Assembly (NCBI GenBank): GCA_963721105.1
Contig: CAVRHY010000005.1
Location: forward strand, 310,001-374,000
From: Thermohalobaculum sp963721105
Lineage (GTDB): Bacteria; Pseudomonadota; Alphaproteobacteria; Rhodobacterales; Rhodobacteraceae
Direction: 5' to 3'
DNA length: 64,000 nucleotides
The position numbers were made by a program, and so were the translations under genes. Position 1 is the stretch's first letter; every line of letters begins with the position of its first letter. The notes under the pieces were generated by a model, which saw only the letters and a program-made list of their open reading frames with translations, ran no database searches and was not told the DNA's origin. Positions 44,887 through 56,279 of this stretch are shown here, one piece after another.

Positions 44887-46668
44887 TCAGAGCGGCCACC
44901 AGAGCGGCACCAGCAGCGAGGCCGCGAGACCGACCATTATATTCATCGGGACGCCGAGCCGCATGTAGTCGGTAAAGCGATAGCCGCCGGGCGCATAGAC
45001 CAGCGTGTTGGTCTGGTAGCCGATGGGGGTGGCGAAGCTGGCCGAGGCGGCGATCATCACGATGACCACGAAAGGCCGCGGGTCGGCGCCCAGGCCAGCC
45101 GCCAGCGTGATGGCGACGGGCGTGACGACGACGGCGACCGCGTTGTTCGAGACCACCTCGGTCAGCATGCTGGCGATGGCGTAGACGACCATCAGTACGA
45201 CCCAGGGGGGCAGCCCGGCCAGCACCGGCGTCAGCGGCTCGACCACTAGCCGCACGGCCCCCGTCGTCTCCAGCGCTGCGCCGATCGCAAGCATCGAGAA
45301 GATCAGCGCCAGGATACGGCCGTCGATGGCGTCGAAGGCCTCCTCGGCGTCGATGCAGCGGGTCAGCAGCACGACCGCGACGGCGATCACCGCCAGCCCG
45401 GCGATCGGCAGCAACTCGAACGCGCCGCCGAGCAGGACGAAGCCCAGCATGCCGATGGCGATCGGCGCGCGGGTGCGTCGATAGGGTCGGTCGGTCGGGC
45501 GGGTCAGCTCGTCCAGCCGCTGCTCCTCGGCAAGGCGGCGGATGTCGTCCGGGTCGCCCTCCAGCAGGATGGTGTCGCCGACGCGGATGCGCACCTCGTC
45601 CAGGCTGGCGGCGATGCGGCCCTCGCGCCGGTGGACGCCAAGCGGGTAAACGCCGTAGCGGCGGCGCAGCCGAACGTCGCCCAGCACCTTGCCGACCAGC
45701 CGGCAGCCGGGCGAGATCAGCGCCTCGACGGTCAGCGTCTGCTTCTGGCCGACCGGGTCGATCTGGCCCGGCGTGATGACGGAGTCGTCCTCGCGAAGAC
45801 CCATGACCTCGGAGACGCTCGAGCGGATGACGACGCGATCGCCGGCCTCGAGGGTCACGCCCTTGAGGTTGCGCCTCAGCGATGCGTCGCCGCGGAGGAC
45901 GTCGATGACGCGCATGTCCTCGCGGCTGAAGCTTCCGACGTCCAGCACGTTCCTGCCGATCAGGTCCGAGCCCTCCGGAATGACCACCTCGGTGAAGTAT
46001 TTCAGATCGCGCCGCGTGTTGAGGAAATCGACCAGCGCGTCGCGGTGCGGCAGCACCCTCGGCGCGACCAGCAGGATCAGCGCGATCCCGCCGACGACGA
46101 TGATCAGCGCCACCGGCGTGATCTCGAACAGGCCGAAGGACTCGAGCCCGTAGGCGTGCGCAACGCCGTCAACCAGCAGGTTGGTCGACGTGCCGATCAG
46201 CGTCAGCATGCCGCCCAGGATCGTGCAGTAGCTGAGCGGGATCAGCAGTTTGGACGCCGGAATCCCGGCGATCTTGCCAAGCCGCGCGACAACGGGGATC
46301 ATCATCACCACGACCGGCGTGTTGTTCATCAGCGCCGAGATCGCGGCGACGAATCCGGCCAGGCCGGCGAAAGTGCGCTTCTGATGGCGCCGCACGCCGT
46401 GCGACAATACCTTCATCATGGGCTCGAGCGATCCCGTTCGCACCAGTGCCCGACTGAGGATGAACATGGCGGCGATCGTCAGCGGCGCCGGGTTCGCCAT
46501 CACGTCCAGCGCCTTCGAGACCGGCAGCACGCCCATCGCCATCAGCAGCGCCACCCCGCCGATCGCCGTGACGTCGGGCGGGTAGGTCTCGCGCACGAAC
46601 AGCAGGAACATGCCGGCCAGCACGCAGAGCACGATGATTGCCGGCAGCGGTTCGGGGAACTGGAGCAC
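44887..46668 (-). CDS. SLC13/DASS family permease with TrkA-C domains
   Basis: A 593-residue inner-membrane transporter of the CitMHS/ArsB-SLC13 type. Membrane half 1 (VALLMAMGVLPVSKALDVMANP, GFVAAISALMNNTPVVVMMIP), a central cytoplasmic pair of TrkA-C (RCK_C) domains of about 170 residues (GSDLIGRNVLDVG ... VGDTILLEGDPDDI), and membrane half 2 (MLTEVVSNNAVAVVVTPVA). The NNTP and NNAV motifs are the substrate/Na site. GTG at 46668 is chosen: GAGAGG upstream, avoiding a 35-base overlap with the YmdB gene that an ATG at 46713 would need. Likely carries an anion such as sulfate or a dicarboxylate. Confidence 0.92.
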   Translation of the reverse strand: MLQFPEPLPAIIVLCVLAGMFLLFVRETYPPDVTAIGGVALLMAMGVLPVSKALDVMANPAPLTIAAMFILSRALVRTGSLEPMMKVLSHGVRRHQKRTFAGLAGFVAAISALMNNTPVVVMMIPVVARLGKIAGIPASKLLIPLSYCTILGGMLTLIGTSTNLLVDGVAHAYGLESFGLFEITPVALIIVVGGIALILLVAPRVLPHRDALVDFLNTRRDLKYFTEVVIPEGSDLIGRNVLDVGSFSREDMRVIDVLRGDASLRRNLKGVTLEAGDRVVIRSSVSEVMGLREDDSVITPGQIDPVGQKQTLTVEALISPGCRLVGKVLGDVRLRRRYGVYPLGVHRREGRIAASLDEVRIRVGDTILLEGDPDDIRRLAEEQRLDELTRPTDRPYRRTRAPIAIGMLGFVLLGGAFELLPIAGLAVIAVAVVLLTRCIDAEEAFDAIDGRILALIFSMLAIGAALETTGAVRLVVEPLTPVLAGLPPWVVLMVVYAIASMLTEVVSNNAVAVVVTPVAITLAAGLGADPRPFVVIVMIAASASFATPIGYQTNTLVYAPGGYRFTDYMRLGVPMNIMVGLAASLLVPLWWPL

Positions 46669-46678
46669 TCTGCGCCTC

Positions 46679-47497
46679 TCAGCCTCCGGGGTCGCTGGCG
46701 CCCAACCGACCACCCAGCCGGACGGGCATGACAGAGCGCGCCAATCCCGTCGAGTCCTCCGTCTCGACCAGCGTGCCGCAGATCGTCACGTCGCCGAGCG
46801 CCGGCTGGAACCGCTCGGAGCCCATCCCCGTGACGAAGCGCTTCAGCGGCTCGCCCTTGTCCATGCCGATGACGGAATCGTAGTCGCCACACATGCCGGC
46901 ATCAGACTGATAGGCGGTGCCGCGGCGCAGGATCATCGCGTCGGCGGTCGGGACATGCGTGTGGCTGCCGACGACCAGGCTGGCGCGGCCGTCGCACCAG
47001 TGGCCGATGGCCATCTTCTCCGAGGTCGCCTCGGCGTGGATCTCGACGATGGCGGCCTGCACCGCGCCGCCAAGCGCGTTCTGCTTCAGCACGCCGTCCA
47101 GCGCCGAGAACGGATCGTCGAAGGGCCGGTTCATGAAGACGCGACCGAGCGCCACCGCGACCAGCACCTTGCGCCCGCGCGTCGCCGTGTAGACGCCGTG
47201 CCCGCGGCCCGGCGCACCCGGGGCGAAGTTCAGCGGGCGCAGGATGTTCGGCGCGTTGCCGATATGGCCCAGCATCTCCTTCTGGTCGAAGGCGTGGTCG
47301 CCCAGCGTCACGACGTCGGCGCCGGCCCTGAACAGCTCGTCGGCGATCTTCGGGTTGATGCCGAAGCCGGATGCCGAGTTCTCGCCGTTGACGACGACGA
47401 AATCGAGCTTCCAGTCGGCGCGCAGGCGCGGCAGCGCCTCGATCACCGCCGTGCGGCCGGCCCGGCCGACAAGGTCCCCGAGAAAAAGCAGTTTCAT
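46679..47497 (-). CDS. YmdB-like metallophosphoesterase (TIGR00282)
   Basis: A 272-residue calcineurin-like phosphoesterase. Metal-binding residues in FLGDLVGRAG, VVNGENSASGFG, TLGDHAFDQKE, and VGSHTHVPTAD. Bacillus YmdB hydrolyses 2',3'-cyclic nucleotides and controls biofilm/motility choice. In alphaproteobacteria the gene usually follows the 5-FCL gene as here. Start 47497. Confidence 0.94.
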   Translation of the reverse strand: MKLLFLGDLVGRAGRTAVIEALPRLRADWKLDFVVVNGENSASGFGINPKIADELFRAGADVVTLGDHAFDQKEMLGHIGNAPNILRPLNFAPGAPGRGHGVYTATRGRKVLVAVALGRVFMNRPFDDPFSALDGVLKQNALGGAVQAAIVEIHAEATSEKMAIGHWCDGRASLVVGSHTHVPTADAMILRRGTAYQSDAGMCGDYDSVIGMDKGEPLKRFVTGMGSERFQPALGDVTICGTLVETEDSTGLARSVMPVRLGGRLGASDPGG

Positions 47498-47536
47498 CGC
47501 GGACGTGTAGCTTTTCGGCCGCCATGCTGCAACTGC

Positions 47537-48022
47537 TCAGAGCGCCCGGTAGAGCACGCAGGCGTCGACGAAGCCGAGCCGCGGATGGCGGAACGCGCCG
47601 GGCAGCCGGCCGACGATCTCGAAGCCGTTGCGCTGCCAGGTGGCAAGGGCGCGCCGGTTCGTCGCGACGACAAAATTGTACTGCATGGCGCGGAAACCGC
47701 GCGCCCGCGCCTCGTCCAGCGAATGGTCCAGCATGGCCCGGACGATGCCCTGCCCCTCCGCCTCGGGCGCGGTGGCGTAGCCGCAGTTGGCGACATGCGC
47801 GCCGCCGCCGCGCTGGTTCGGCGTCAGGAAGTACGAGCCGAGGATCGCGCCTTCGCGCTCGGCGACGAAGGCGGAGTGCGGCGCGTCCATCCAGTAGGCC
47901 AGCGCCGCCTCGCGCCCGATATCCGGCTCGACGCAGTACGTCTCGCCGGCCCGGAACATCGGCTCGAGAATCGCCCAGATCGCCTGCCGGTCGGCGGGTC
48001 CGGCGGCGCGGACGAGCGTCAT
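47537..48022 (-). CDS. GNAT family N-acetyltransferase
   Basis: A 161-residue GNAT protein. CoA-binding loop APEAEGQGIVRAMLDHSLDEA (Q/R-x-x-G pattern) at about 85-105; YNFVVATNRRALATWQRNGF is the C-terminal alpha-4/beta-6 region. Start overlaps the 5-FCL stop (ATGA), so it is translationally coupled. Substrate not predictable. Confidence 0.92.
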   Translation of the reverse strand: MTLVRAAGPADRQAIWAILEPMFRAGETYCVEPDIGREAALAYWMDAPHSAFVAEREGAILGSYFLTPNQRGGGAHVANCGYATAPEAEGQGIVRAMLDHSLDEARARGFRAMQYNFVVATNRRALATWQRNGFEIVGRLPGAFRHPRLGFVDACVLYRAL

Positions 48023-48594
48023 TCGCCCGCCGCGCGAACCAGTTCGGCCTCGGTGACGACGGCGTCCAGGCGCTGATCGGTTTCGTCTGCCGGCACCGCG
48101 TCGACCTGCTGCGCCGCATAGCCGATGCCGATCGCCCTGACCGACGCCATGCCGCGCAGCCGCGCGATCGTGCGGTCGTAGAAACCGCCGCCGTAGCCGA
48201 GCCTGAGGCCGGTGGCATCGAAGGCCAGCAGCGGCACGATCAGCAGGTCGGGCTCCAGCCACTCGCCCTCGGCTGGCACCTGCGCGCCGAAGGGCCCCGG
48301 CTGCATCCGCGTCTGCGGCGTCCACTCGCGGAACTTCAGCGGCAGCCCCCTGCCCTCGATGACCGGCACGCAGAGCCGGCAGCCGCGCCGGGCCAGCGCC
48401 AGCATCAGGGGCGTCGGGTCCAGCTCCGAGCGGATGCGCCGGTAGGCAGAGGCCACCCGGGCGCCCTCGTGCAGGCCGGCGGCCAGGAACTGGTCGCGCG
48501 CCGCCTCGCCCGCGCCTTGCGCCGCCAGGTGGGCCGCCTTGCGCCGCGCCTCCGCCGCCTCGCGCATCGCGGCCTTGCGTTCGTAAAGGTCCAT
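48019..48594 (-). CDS. 5-formyltetrahydrofolate cyclo-ligase
   Basis: A 191-residue 5-FCL (MTHFS). Motifs: LALARRGCRLCVPVIEG, PDLLIVPLLAFDATGLRLGYGGGFYDR, the ATP/folate-binding signature. It converts 5-formyl-THF to 5,10-methenyl-THF. ATG 48594 is preferred over a TTG at 48603. The gene upstream on this strand is the 6S RNA, the classic neighbour of ygfA. Confidence 0.95.
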   Translation of the reverse strand: MDLYERKAAMREAAEARRKAAHLAAQGAGEAARDQFLAAGLHEGARVASAYRRIRSELDPTPLMLALARRGCRLCVPVIEGRGLPLKFREWTPQTRMQPGPFGAQVPAEGEWLEPDLLIVPLLAFDATGLRLGYGGGFYDRTIARLRGMASVRAIGIGYAAQQVDAVPADETDQRLDAVVTEAELVRAAGE

Positions 48595-48639
48595 CCGCGC
48601 CAACCTACAGCGCGGCGCCGGGGGGCATCAATGCCGGAA

Positions 48640-48800
48640 AGGGCTAGAGTGGCGGGCCCATCGCAACCGTGGGTCTCAGATCCTCGCGAGCCTGGTAAAC
48701 CAGGTGGGCACCAGATGCGCAAGTCCACGGACAAGCACAGAGCCAGCTCCCGCGAGAGTGATTAGGCCACCAGGAAACTGTTCCCGCACGGGAAGGACAG
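48640..48800 (-). ncRNA. ssrS: Probable 6S RNA
   Basis: A gene-free stretch just upstream of the 5-FCL gene, in the conserved zapA-ssrS-ygfA setting (zapA is 1.9 kb further up). On the minus strand it reads CCTGGTGGCCTAATCACTC ... GCATCTGGTGCCCACC, then CCTGG-TTTA-CCAGG and GGATCTGAGACCCACGG, compatible with the long bulged hairpin of 6S: GTGGC near 48770 can pair with GCCAC near 48650, and CTCGCGGGAGC forms an inner stem. Exact ends are estimated. 6S RNA binds sigma70-RNA polymerase in stationary phase. Confidence 0.65.
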
Positions 48801-48861
48801 CACCCGCCGGGGCTGAACATAGAGGCGCCGGAGGCCCGTGAAAAGGCCGGGCGCGCCGAAA

Positions 48862-49635
48862 TCAGCCGGGCGACGGTCCGGCGCCGATCTCGGAGCGCAG
48901 CAGGCGCTGCATCGCGCTCGGCTCCAGCATGCCGGGTGGCGAAAACGGGTCCGACAGCGCGTAGATGATGAACATCACGACGCCGGTGAACCCGCCATAA
49001 AGGCCCAGCAGCGCCAGGTTGACCGGCGTCGGCCGGAAGACGAAGTAGGGCAGCGAGATCAACACCACGCCGCTGACCGCCGCGAACCAGAACAGCGGGT
49101 TGATCGGCCGGTCGGCCATGTTCTCGCGCAACTGGCGGACGGCGGCGATATCGTGAATGTCCGCCAGCATGTGGCGGCGCAGCGCCTCCTCTCGCGGGCC
49201 GGTGGCCGGCAGGTCCAGCACGGCCAGGTAGACGGCCTCGCGCAGCTGCCAGCCCTCGGCGGTCAGCCGGCCCTCGCGCGCCAGCGCCGGCCACTCCGCG
49301 ACGACGACCGTGCGGACATAGTCCGACAGCGCCCGCTGCACCGGCACCTCGGCCGGCCCGCCATGGCGGCGGATGTCGTTGTAGATGTCGGCGACGGCAG
49401 TCGCCTCGTCGACCAGCGCCGAGCGGAGCCGCTGATAGCCGAGCAGTTCCTGCGCGAAGACCAGCGCCAGGATCAGCCCGTGCAGCGCCGACATCCGAAA
49501 GACGACCGAGCCCGCCAGGTCCTTGGTGTCGCTCGCCGCCCGGTCCGCCGCCAGCCAGCGCATTGCGGCATAGCTCGCCAGCGCCAGCCCGGCCGTGCCG
49601 GCCACGAAGCCGAGACCGACCAGCAGCGTCAGCAT
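48862..49635 (-). CDS. DUF4239 (bestrophin-like) membrane protein
   Basis: A 257-residue membrane protein: two N-terminal helices (about 3-25, 45-65), a soluble region with EATAVADIYNDIRRHG, and two C-terminal helices (LFWFAAVSGVVLISLPYFVF, VNLALLGLYGGFTGVVMFIIYAL) before ALSDPFS. This is the DUF4239 pattern, distantly like bestrophin channels. It lies between a methyltransferase gene and the 6S RNA and is not part of the usual zapA-ssrS order. Confidence 0.85.
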   Translation of the reverse strand: MLTLLVGLGFVAGTAGLALASYAAMRWLAADRAASDTKDLAGSVVFRMSALHGLILALVFAQELLGYQRLRSALVDEATAVADIYNDIRRHGGPAEVPVQRALSDYVRTVVVAEWPALAREGRLTAEGWQLREAVYLAVLDLPATGPREEALRRHMLADIHDIAAVRQLRENMADRPINPLFWFAAVSGVVLISLPYFVFRPTPVNLALLGLYGGFTGVVMFIIYALSDPFSPPGMLEPSAMQRLLRSEIGAGPSPG

Positions 49636-49666
49636 CGGCGCCGGACGCTTCGGCAGCGGGCGCGCG

Positions 49667-50536
49667 TCATGCCCGGACGGCGCTGAAGACGTTCAGCGCA
49701 GCGGGAATGCGAAAGCCATCCGGGCCGCCGAAAGGCTGGAGCCCAGCCGTCACCGCCTCGCGGACGGCAGCCTCGTCCTCGGGCCCGCCGCCGCGCTCGC
49801 CCAGGATGCGGACGGCCGGCCCGAGCGACGCGGCCAGCGTCGCCAGCGCCCCGATCTCGCCCGGCCACAGCAGGTCGACTGCCGCCGCCTCGGCCCGGAC
49901 GCCCGCCAGCCCCGCCTCGGACAGCAGCCCCGCGACGCGGTCGCGGTCGGCAAAGGCCATTGGACCCGGCGCGGTCGGCGGCTGCGGCGCCGGCTGGCCC
50001 ACCCGCGCGATCGCGGCGTCGCGCGGGATCAGGAACCACGGGTTCTCGGCAACGGCGGCCCAGGTGACGAAGCAGAGCCGCCCGCCCGGTCGCAACGCCG
50101 CTGCGATGTTGCGGAAGGCCGCGACCGGATCCTCGAAGAACATCACGCCAAAGCGCGACACCGCCAGGTCGGCGCTCGCCGGCTCGAAGGCATGCACCTG
50201 GGCATCGGCCAGCAGGAACGACACCTGCGCAATGTCGTCCGCCAGCCCGACCGCACGCCGGCGCGCCTGGTCCAGCAGAGGCTCGGAGATGTCGACGGCC
50301 AGCACCCGGCCCTCGGCGCCGACGCGCCCGGCCAGCGCGCGCGTCGTCGCGCCCGCGCCGCAGCCGATCTCGAGGACGCTCTCGCCCGCGAGCGGCCCGG
50401 CGTGCCGCAGAAGCAGCGCGCCGACGCTGTCCAGCAGCGTGTTCAGCATGTCCTCGTGCCGGATCCACCTCCGGCCGGCGTCCGAGTTCCAGTATTCGGC
50501 TTGCTGCGCGTTCGGCCCGTCGGCCGGGGCGGTCAT
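49667..50536 (-). CDS. Class I SAM-dependent methyltransferase
   Basis: A 289-residue methyltransferase. Motif I VLEIGCGAGATTRAL (about 48-62), VLAVDISEPLL, LAVSRFGVMFFEDP. N-terminus AEYWNSDAGRRWIRHEDML is typical of a family annotated as SAM-dependent methyltransferases near ubiquinone-type enzymes. Start 50536 overlaps the zapA stop (ATGA). Paralogue-like to the disrupted gene at 28064-28892. Confidence 0.92.
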   Translation of the reverse strand: MTAPADGPNAQQAEYWNSDAGRRWIRHEDMLNTLLDSVGALLLRHAGPLAGESVLEIGCGAGATTRALAGRVGAEGRVLAVDISEPLLDQARRRAVGLADDIAQVSFLLADAQVHAFEPASADLAVSRFGVMFFEDPVAAFRNIAAALRPGGRLCFVTWAAVAENPWFLIPRDAAIARVGQPAPQPPTAPGPMAFADRDRVAGLLSEAGLAGVRAEAAAVDLLWPGEIGALATLAASLGPAVRILGERGGGPEDEAAVREAVTAGLQPFGGPDGFRIPAALNVFSAVRA

Positions 50537-50907
50537 GCGCCGCCGTCGATCCGGGCCGCCAGCGTATCGATCCGCGCGGCCAGCGCGTCCAGGCTCAGCG
50601 CGATCTCGGCCTCGCGCTCGGGGCCGAAGGCATCGTGCTGGCCGGCGGCGGCCGCCTCTGCTTCCTTCAGCGCCTCGGCGGCGCGGCGCTCGGCGGCCTC
50701 GGCGGCCTGTTCGGCCTCGGTCAGCCGGTCGGCCAGCATCAGCGCGCTCATCAGCATCAGCCGGCCCTCGGCCATCTGGCCCATCTCGCCCAGCCGCGAG
50801 GCCTCGCCATCGACGCGGGCCGCCAGCGCCGTCAGGTGCGCCTCCTCGCCCTCGCCGCAACCGATGCGATAGTGCCGACCGGCGACCTCGACGGTGACCT
50901 CAGGCAT
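50533..50907 (-). CDS. zapA: Cell division protein ZapA
   Basis: A 124-residue ZapA. N-terminal globular part MPEVTVEVAGRHYRIGCGEGEE and LAARVDGEASRLGEMG; a long C-terminal coiled coil. ZapA cross-links FtsZ filaments at midcell. It overlaps the DUF4164 gene by 8 bases and the methyltransferase by an ATGA. Confidence 0.93.
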   Translation of the reverse strand: MPEVTVEVAGRHYRIGCGEGEEAHLTALAARVDGEASRLGEMGQMAEGRLMLMSALMLADRLTEAEQAAEAAERRAAEALKEAEAAAAGQHDAFGPEREAEIALSLDALAARIDTLAARIDGGA

Positions 50908-51175
50908 TGCCGTGCATCCCCTCGGCGGGCCGGCCGATGGCGCCGCGCAGATCGTGCAGCGCCTCGCGCACCGCTGCGGCGGCTTCGGCGCGCAAGCGGG
51001 CGTCCTCGGCGGCCCGGCCGCGCAGCGTGCGCACCTCGTCGACCAGCCGGCCCCGCTCGGCCCGCAGCTCGGCAATGTCAGGATCGTCGCCGGTGGTGCC
51101 GCCCTTCGCCAGGGCCTCTTCCAGCCGCGCGACCGCGCCGGCCAGCCTCCGCAGCGCCTCGTCGAGCTGGCTCAT
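50900..51175 (-). CDS. DUF4164 coiled-coil protein
   Basis: A 91-residue protein that is nearly all coiled coil (MSQLDEALRRLAGAVARLEEAL ... ELRAERGRLVDEVRTLRG). DUF4164 proteins precede zapA in many alphaproteobacteria. It may help ZapA or FtsZ. First gene of the operon; divergent from transketolase. Confidence 0.88.
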   Translation of the reverse strand: MSQLDEALRRLAGAVARLEEALAKGGTTGDDPDIAELRAERGRLVDEVRTLRGRAAEDARLRAEAAAAVREALHDLRGAIGRPAEGMHGNA

Positions 51176-51231
51176 CGCTGTCCTTTTTTCTCCTGAACGG
51201 AACCGGGACGATAAACGCCCTGGCCGCCGAA

Positions 51232-51260
51232 TTGACAGGCCGCTTCGCGCGGCGTGTTAA
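51232..51260 (+). promoter_or_regulatory. Sigma70-type promoter for tkt
   Basis: TTGACA at 51232-51237, a 17-base spacer, and TGTTAA at 51255-51260, about 185 bases upstream of tkt. Consensus -35 and spacing, moderate -10. The next bases (GAAACTTAAC) are AT-rich for this genome. Confidence 0.6.
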
Positions 51261-51445
51261 GAAACTTAACCGGAACTGCTGCGAATCCGCAAATCTTCTG
51301 GGCCGCGAATGCCGCAGGAGGCGGCCGACGGGCAGGCTTGACCCCCCATGCGGCGATACGCATGGTCGCGCCACCCGCTCCGGGCCGGATTCGGCGGCCC
51401 GGGGGCGGGCGATACGGCTCACAGGACCGACGCGAGGGACAAGGC

Positions 51446-53461
<2,016 letters not shown>

Positions 53462-53623
53462 GTTCTGTCGGCGCGATCCTCCGGGCAGCTTTCGTCACCG
53501 GCAGCTTGACTAGCGCCGCCAACCCCGGCCAAATCCGGATCGCGAAGCAATGCGTTTTCAATGACTTACGGGCGCTCTCGCGGGTGAGACCGTCTATCGA
53601 CGCCGCTAGCCCCGGCGCGAGGC

Positions 53624-54394
53624 TCAGCCCCCGCCGATCCCGCCCGGCCATTCCGGCAGCGTCTGACCGCCGTCGACCGTGATCGTCTGGCCGGTGATAT
53701 AGCCCGCCTCGCGCGAGGCGAGGAACAGCACGGCGTGCGCCATCTCCTCGACCGTGCCGAGGCGGCGGAGCGGGATGCAGGCCTTCATCCGCTCCAGCTC
53801 GGCCTCGCCCGGCTGGCCATAGCCCTCGGTCAGCGTGTTGCCGGGCAGGACGGCGTTGACGGTGATGCCGTGCGGCGCAAGCTCGATCGCGGCCGAGCGG
53901 ACAAAGCCGAGTTGCCCGGCCTTGGACGCCGCGTAATGGCTGAACCCGGCATCCCCCGTGGTCGGCCCGGTAATCGACGAGATCGCGACGACGCGCCCCG
54001 CGCCCGACCGCTTCAGCCAGGGCAGGCAGGCCTGCACGCAGAGGAACGTGCCGCGCAGGTTGACGTCGAGCACCCGGTCCCACTCGGCGAGGCCGACCTC
54101 GGCGATCTCGCCGCGCGGGTAGATGCCGGCATTGGCGACCAGGATGTCGATGCCGCCGAACGCCTCGGCCGCGGCATCGGCCGTCGCCTGCACCTGCGCC
54201 GGGTCGGAGACGTCGGCGGCGAAGCCACGCGCGCCGGAGCCCAGTTCCTCGGCGCATGCGGCGATCTCGTCGGGGTTGCGGGCGACGGCCATGACCCTGG
54301 CGCCGTGCCGGGCTAGCAGGCGGGCGATGCCCTTGCCGATCCCCTTGCTGGCGCCGGTGACGACCGCGGCCTTTCCGTCGAGGGGCGTGAGCAT
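53624..54394 (-). CDS. Short-chain dehydrogenase/reductase
   Basis: A 256-residue classical SDR. VVTGASKGIGKGIAR (TGxxxGIG), NAGIYPRGE (NAG), ISSITG (Ser), HYAASKAG (YxxxK), and DGGQTLPEWPGGIG at the C-terminus, which resembles MaoC-less FabG-like enzymes of the sugar-acid type. Start 54394 with GGGAGGA. Stands alone between tkt (convergent) and rlpA. Confidence 0.93.
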   Translation of the reverse strand: MLTPLDGKAAVVTGASKGIGKGIARLLARHGARVMAVARNPDEIAACAEELGSGARGFAADVSDPAQVQATADAAAEAFGGIDILVANAGIYPRGEIAEVGLAEWDRVLDVNLRGTFLCVQACLPWLKRSGAGRVVAISSITGPTTGDAGFSHYAASKAGQLGFVRSAAIELAPHGITVNAVLPGNTLTEGYGQPGEAELERMKACIPLRRLGTVEEMAHAVLFLASREAGYITGQTITVDGGQTLPEWPGGIGGG

Positions 54395-54499
54395 TTCACG
54401 TCCTCCCGGCGCCGGAACACGGATCCGGCGGGGCGGCCAGCGGTCAAGGGGCACGGGCTGCGGCGAGCGCGCGGCGGACGGCACCGACCGGCAGCCCCG

Positions 54500-54973
54500 T
54501 CAGACCTTTTCCAGCACCTGCAGCACCACCCGGCCGACGCCCTTGGCGCGCAGGCCGATGGCCTCGGCCGCCTTGCGCGACAGGTCGATGACCCGGTTTC
54601 CGACATAAGGGCCGCGATCGTTGACCCGAACGACGACCGACTTGCCGTTGTCCTCGTTGATCACGCGGATCTCGGTGCCGAACGGCAACGTGCGGTGCGC
54701 CGCGGTCAGATCGTTCATGTCGAACGGCTCGCCGCTGGCTGTTGGGCGGCCCTGGAACTTCATTCCGTACCACGACGCCTGCCCGACCCTGACTTCGGCA
54801 ACCTCGACAACCGCCGGCGCCGCGGGCGCAGCAGGCGGTGCCGGCATCATGCGCGTCACCATCGGCGCAAAACTGGCGACCCTCGGCTGGACATCGCCCG
54901 TCGGCCCCTCGGCGGAGGCACAGGCAGAGACGCCGAGCACGACGGCACAGAGAGCGATCTTCGCTGCGATCAC
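54500..54973 (-). CDS. rlpA: Septal ring lytic transglycosylase RlpA family lipoprotein
   Basis: A 157-residue protein with a lipobox-type signal (VVLGVSACAS) and a double-psi beta-barrel: VGQASWYGMKFQGRPTASGE, DLTAAHRTLPFGTEIRV, VVRVNDRGPYVGNRVIDLSR with the catalytic Asp in NDRGP. No SPOR domain, so it is the short alphaproteobacterial form. Acts on denuded glycans of the cell wall. Confidence 0.93.
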   Translation of the reverse strand: MIAAKIALCAVVLGVSACASAEGPTGDVQPRVASFAPMVTRMMPAPPAAPAAPAVVEVAEVRVGQASWYGMKFQGRPTASGEPFDMNDLTAAHRTLPFGTEIRVINEDNGKSVVVRVNDRGPYVGNRVIDLSRKAAEAIGLRAKGVGRVVLQVLEKV

Positions 54974-55107
54974 GGATTATCCCCCTCACGACTTCGTGTT
55001 CAGGGAGAGTGACCCGGGCGATGCGGCAACACAATGGAAAAATCGCGGCCAGCGTGTGGTCCGTCACAATCGCGATCTGCGAATCAGCCCGACCGCCAAG
55101 GCGCGCC

Positions 55108-56261
55108 TCAGCCGCCGGACGAGAACACCGGCTCGCCGAACTTCGCCAGCGCCGCCTGCGACAGGGTCAGCCCCAGCCCGGGCGCGTCGTTCAGCGTCAG
55201 CCAGCCGTCGGCCATGTGCGGCGGGTTCTCGAACAACTCGGCCTGCAGCGGGTCGCGCTCGGGGTCGGGGAAGCTCTCGACGATACGGCCCGCGGGCGTG
55301 GACGCGACCAGCGGCGCGTGCAGGTAGCAATCGTGGTGCGGCGCGACGTCGACATGGTTCAGCTCGCAGAGCGCCGCCAGCTTGCGTCCCATGGTGAAGC
55401 CGCCGAACATCGTGCAGTCGAACTGCAGATATGTCGATCGCGCCCTCCTCCAGCATCGCCCGGCAGCCATGCGCGGTGGTCTCGCTCTCGCCGCCCGAGA
55501 GCGGGATCGAGGTGCGGCCGGCCAAAATCTTCAGCTCGCGCCGGTCGTCGAACCAGCGCACGGGCTCCTCCAGCCAGGTGATGTCCAGCGGCTCCAGCGC
55601 GCGGGCCCCCTCGATGGCGGTCTTCAGGTCCCAGGCGCGGTTGACGTCGATCATCAGCTCGGCGTCCGGGCCGATCACGTCGCGCACGATCTCCATGCGC
55701 CGCGATGTCCTCGGCCAGCGGCAGGCCGCCGACCTTGCCCTTGAAGCGCCTGTGGCCGAGGCCGACCAGCGTCTCGATCTCGTCGCGGAGCTCGGCGTTG
55801 TCCTTGCCCTCGCGGTAGTAGGCGCAGGTGACGTAGCAGGGCACGCGGTCGCGGTAGCCGCCGAACAGCCGGAACAGCGGCAGCCCGGCGATCTTGCCGA
55901 CGATGTCCCAGCAGGCGATGTCGACGGCGGCCGAGATGCGGAGGATTGCCTCGCGCGACCACCCCTTCTCGTTGGCGATGCGCTGCGAGGTCAGCGCGAA
56001 CAGTTCCTCGTAGAGCCGCTCGGGCGCCAGCGCGTCCTGCCCGACGATGTGCTCCGCGATGCCGCTGGCGAACGGTCGGGTCAGCGGCGCGATATCGGTG
56101 TAGCTGGTGGCGAGGCCGAAACCCTCGACGCCATCCTCGGCGCGCAGGCGCACCAGCAGCTCGTTGGCGCTCGGCACCATGAAGTGGCTGACCCAGTGCG
56201 GGCGCGGGTCCCGTTCCGGGTTGCGCAGGACATGGACGTCCATCGCGACGATCTTCGACAT
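55108..56261 (-). pseudogene. Mandelate racemase/muconate lactonizing enzyme family protein, frame-disrupted
   Basis: An enolase-superfamily enzyme, about 383 residues after repair. Start 56261 (GGGGGGAAG). N-terminal cap MSKIVAMDVHVLR, then FKGKVGGLPLAED; break near 55698; MIDVNRAWD (metal Asp), TWLEEPVRWFDD (Glu), LSGGESE (third metal Glu); break near 55430; LQFDCTMFGG, VAPHHDCYLHAP (His as catalytic residue), and FENPPHMADGWLTL. The KxK motif region holds FKGKVG, with the second K replaced by Gly/Val after Lys-Gly-Lys, so Lys-x-Lys is present. Substrate is probably a sugar acid or similar alpha-hydroxy acid. Neighbours in the operon: acyl-CoA dehydrogenase. Confidence 0.83.
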
Positions 56262-56279
56262 CTTCCCCCCTCGTGCGCT

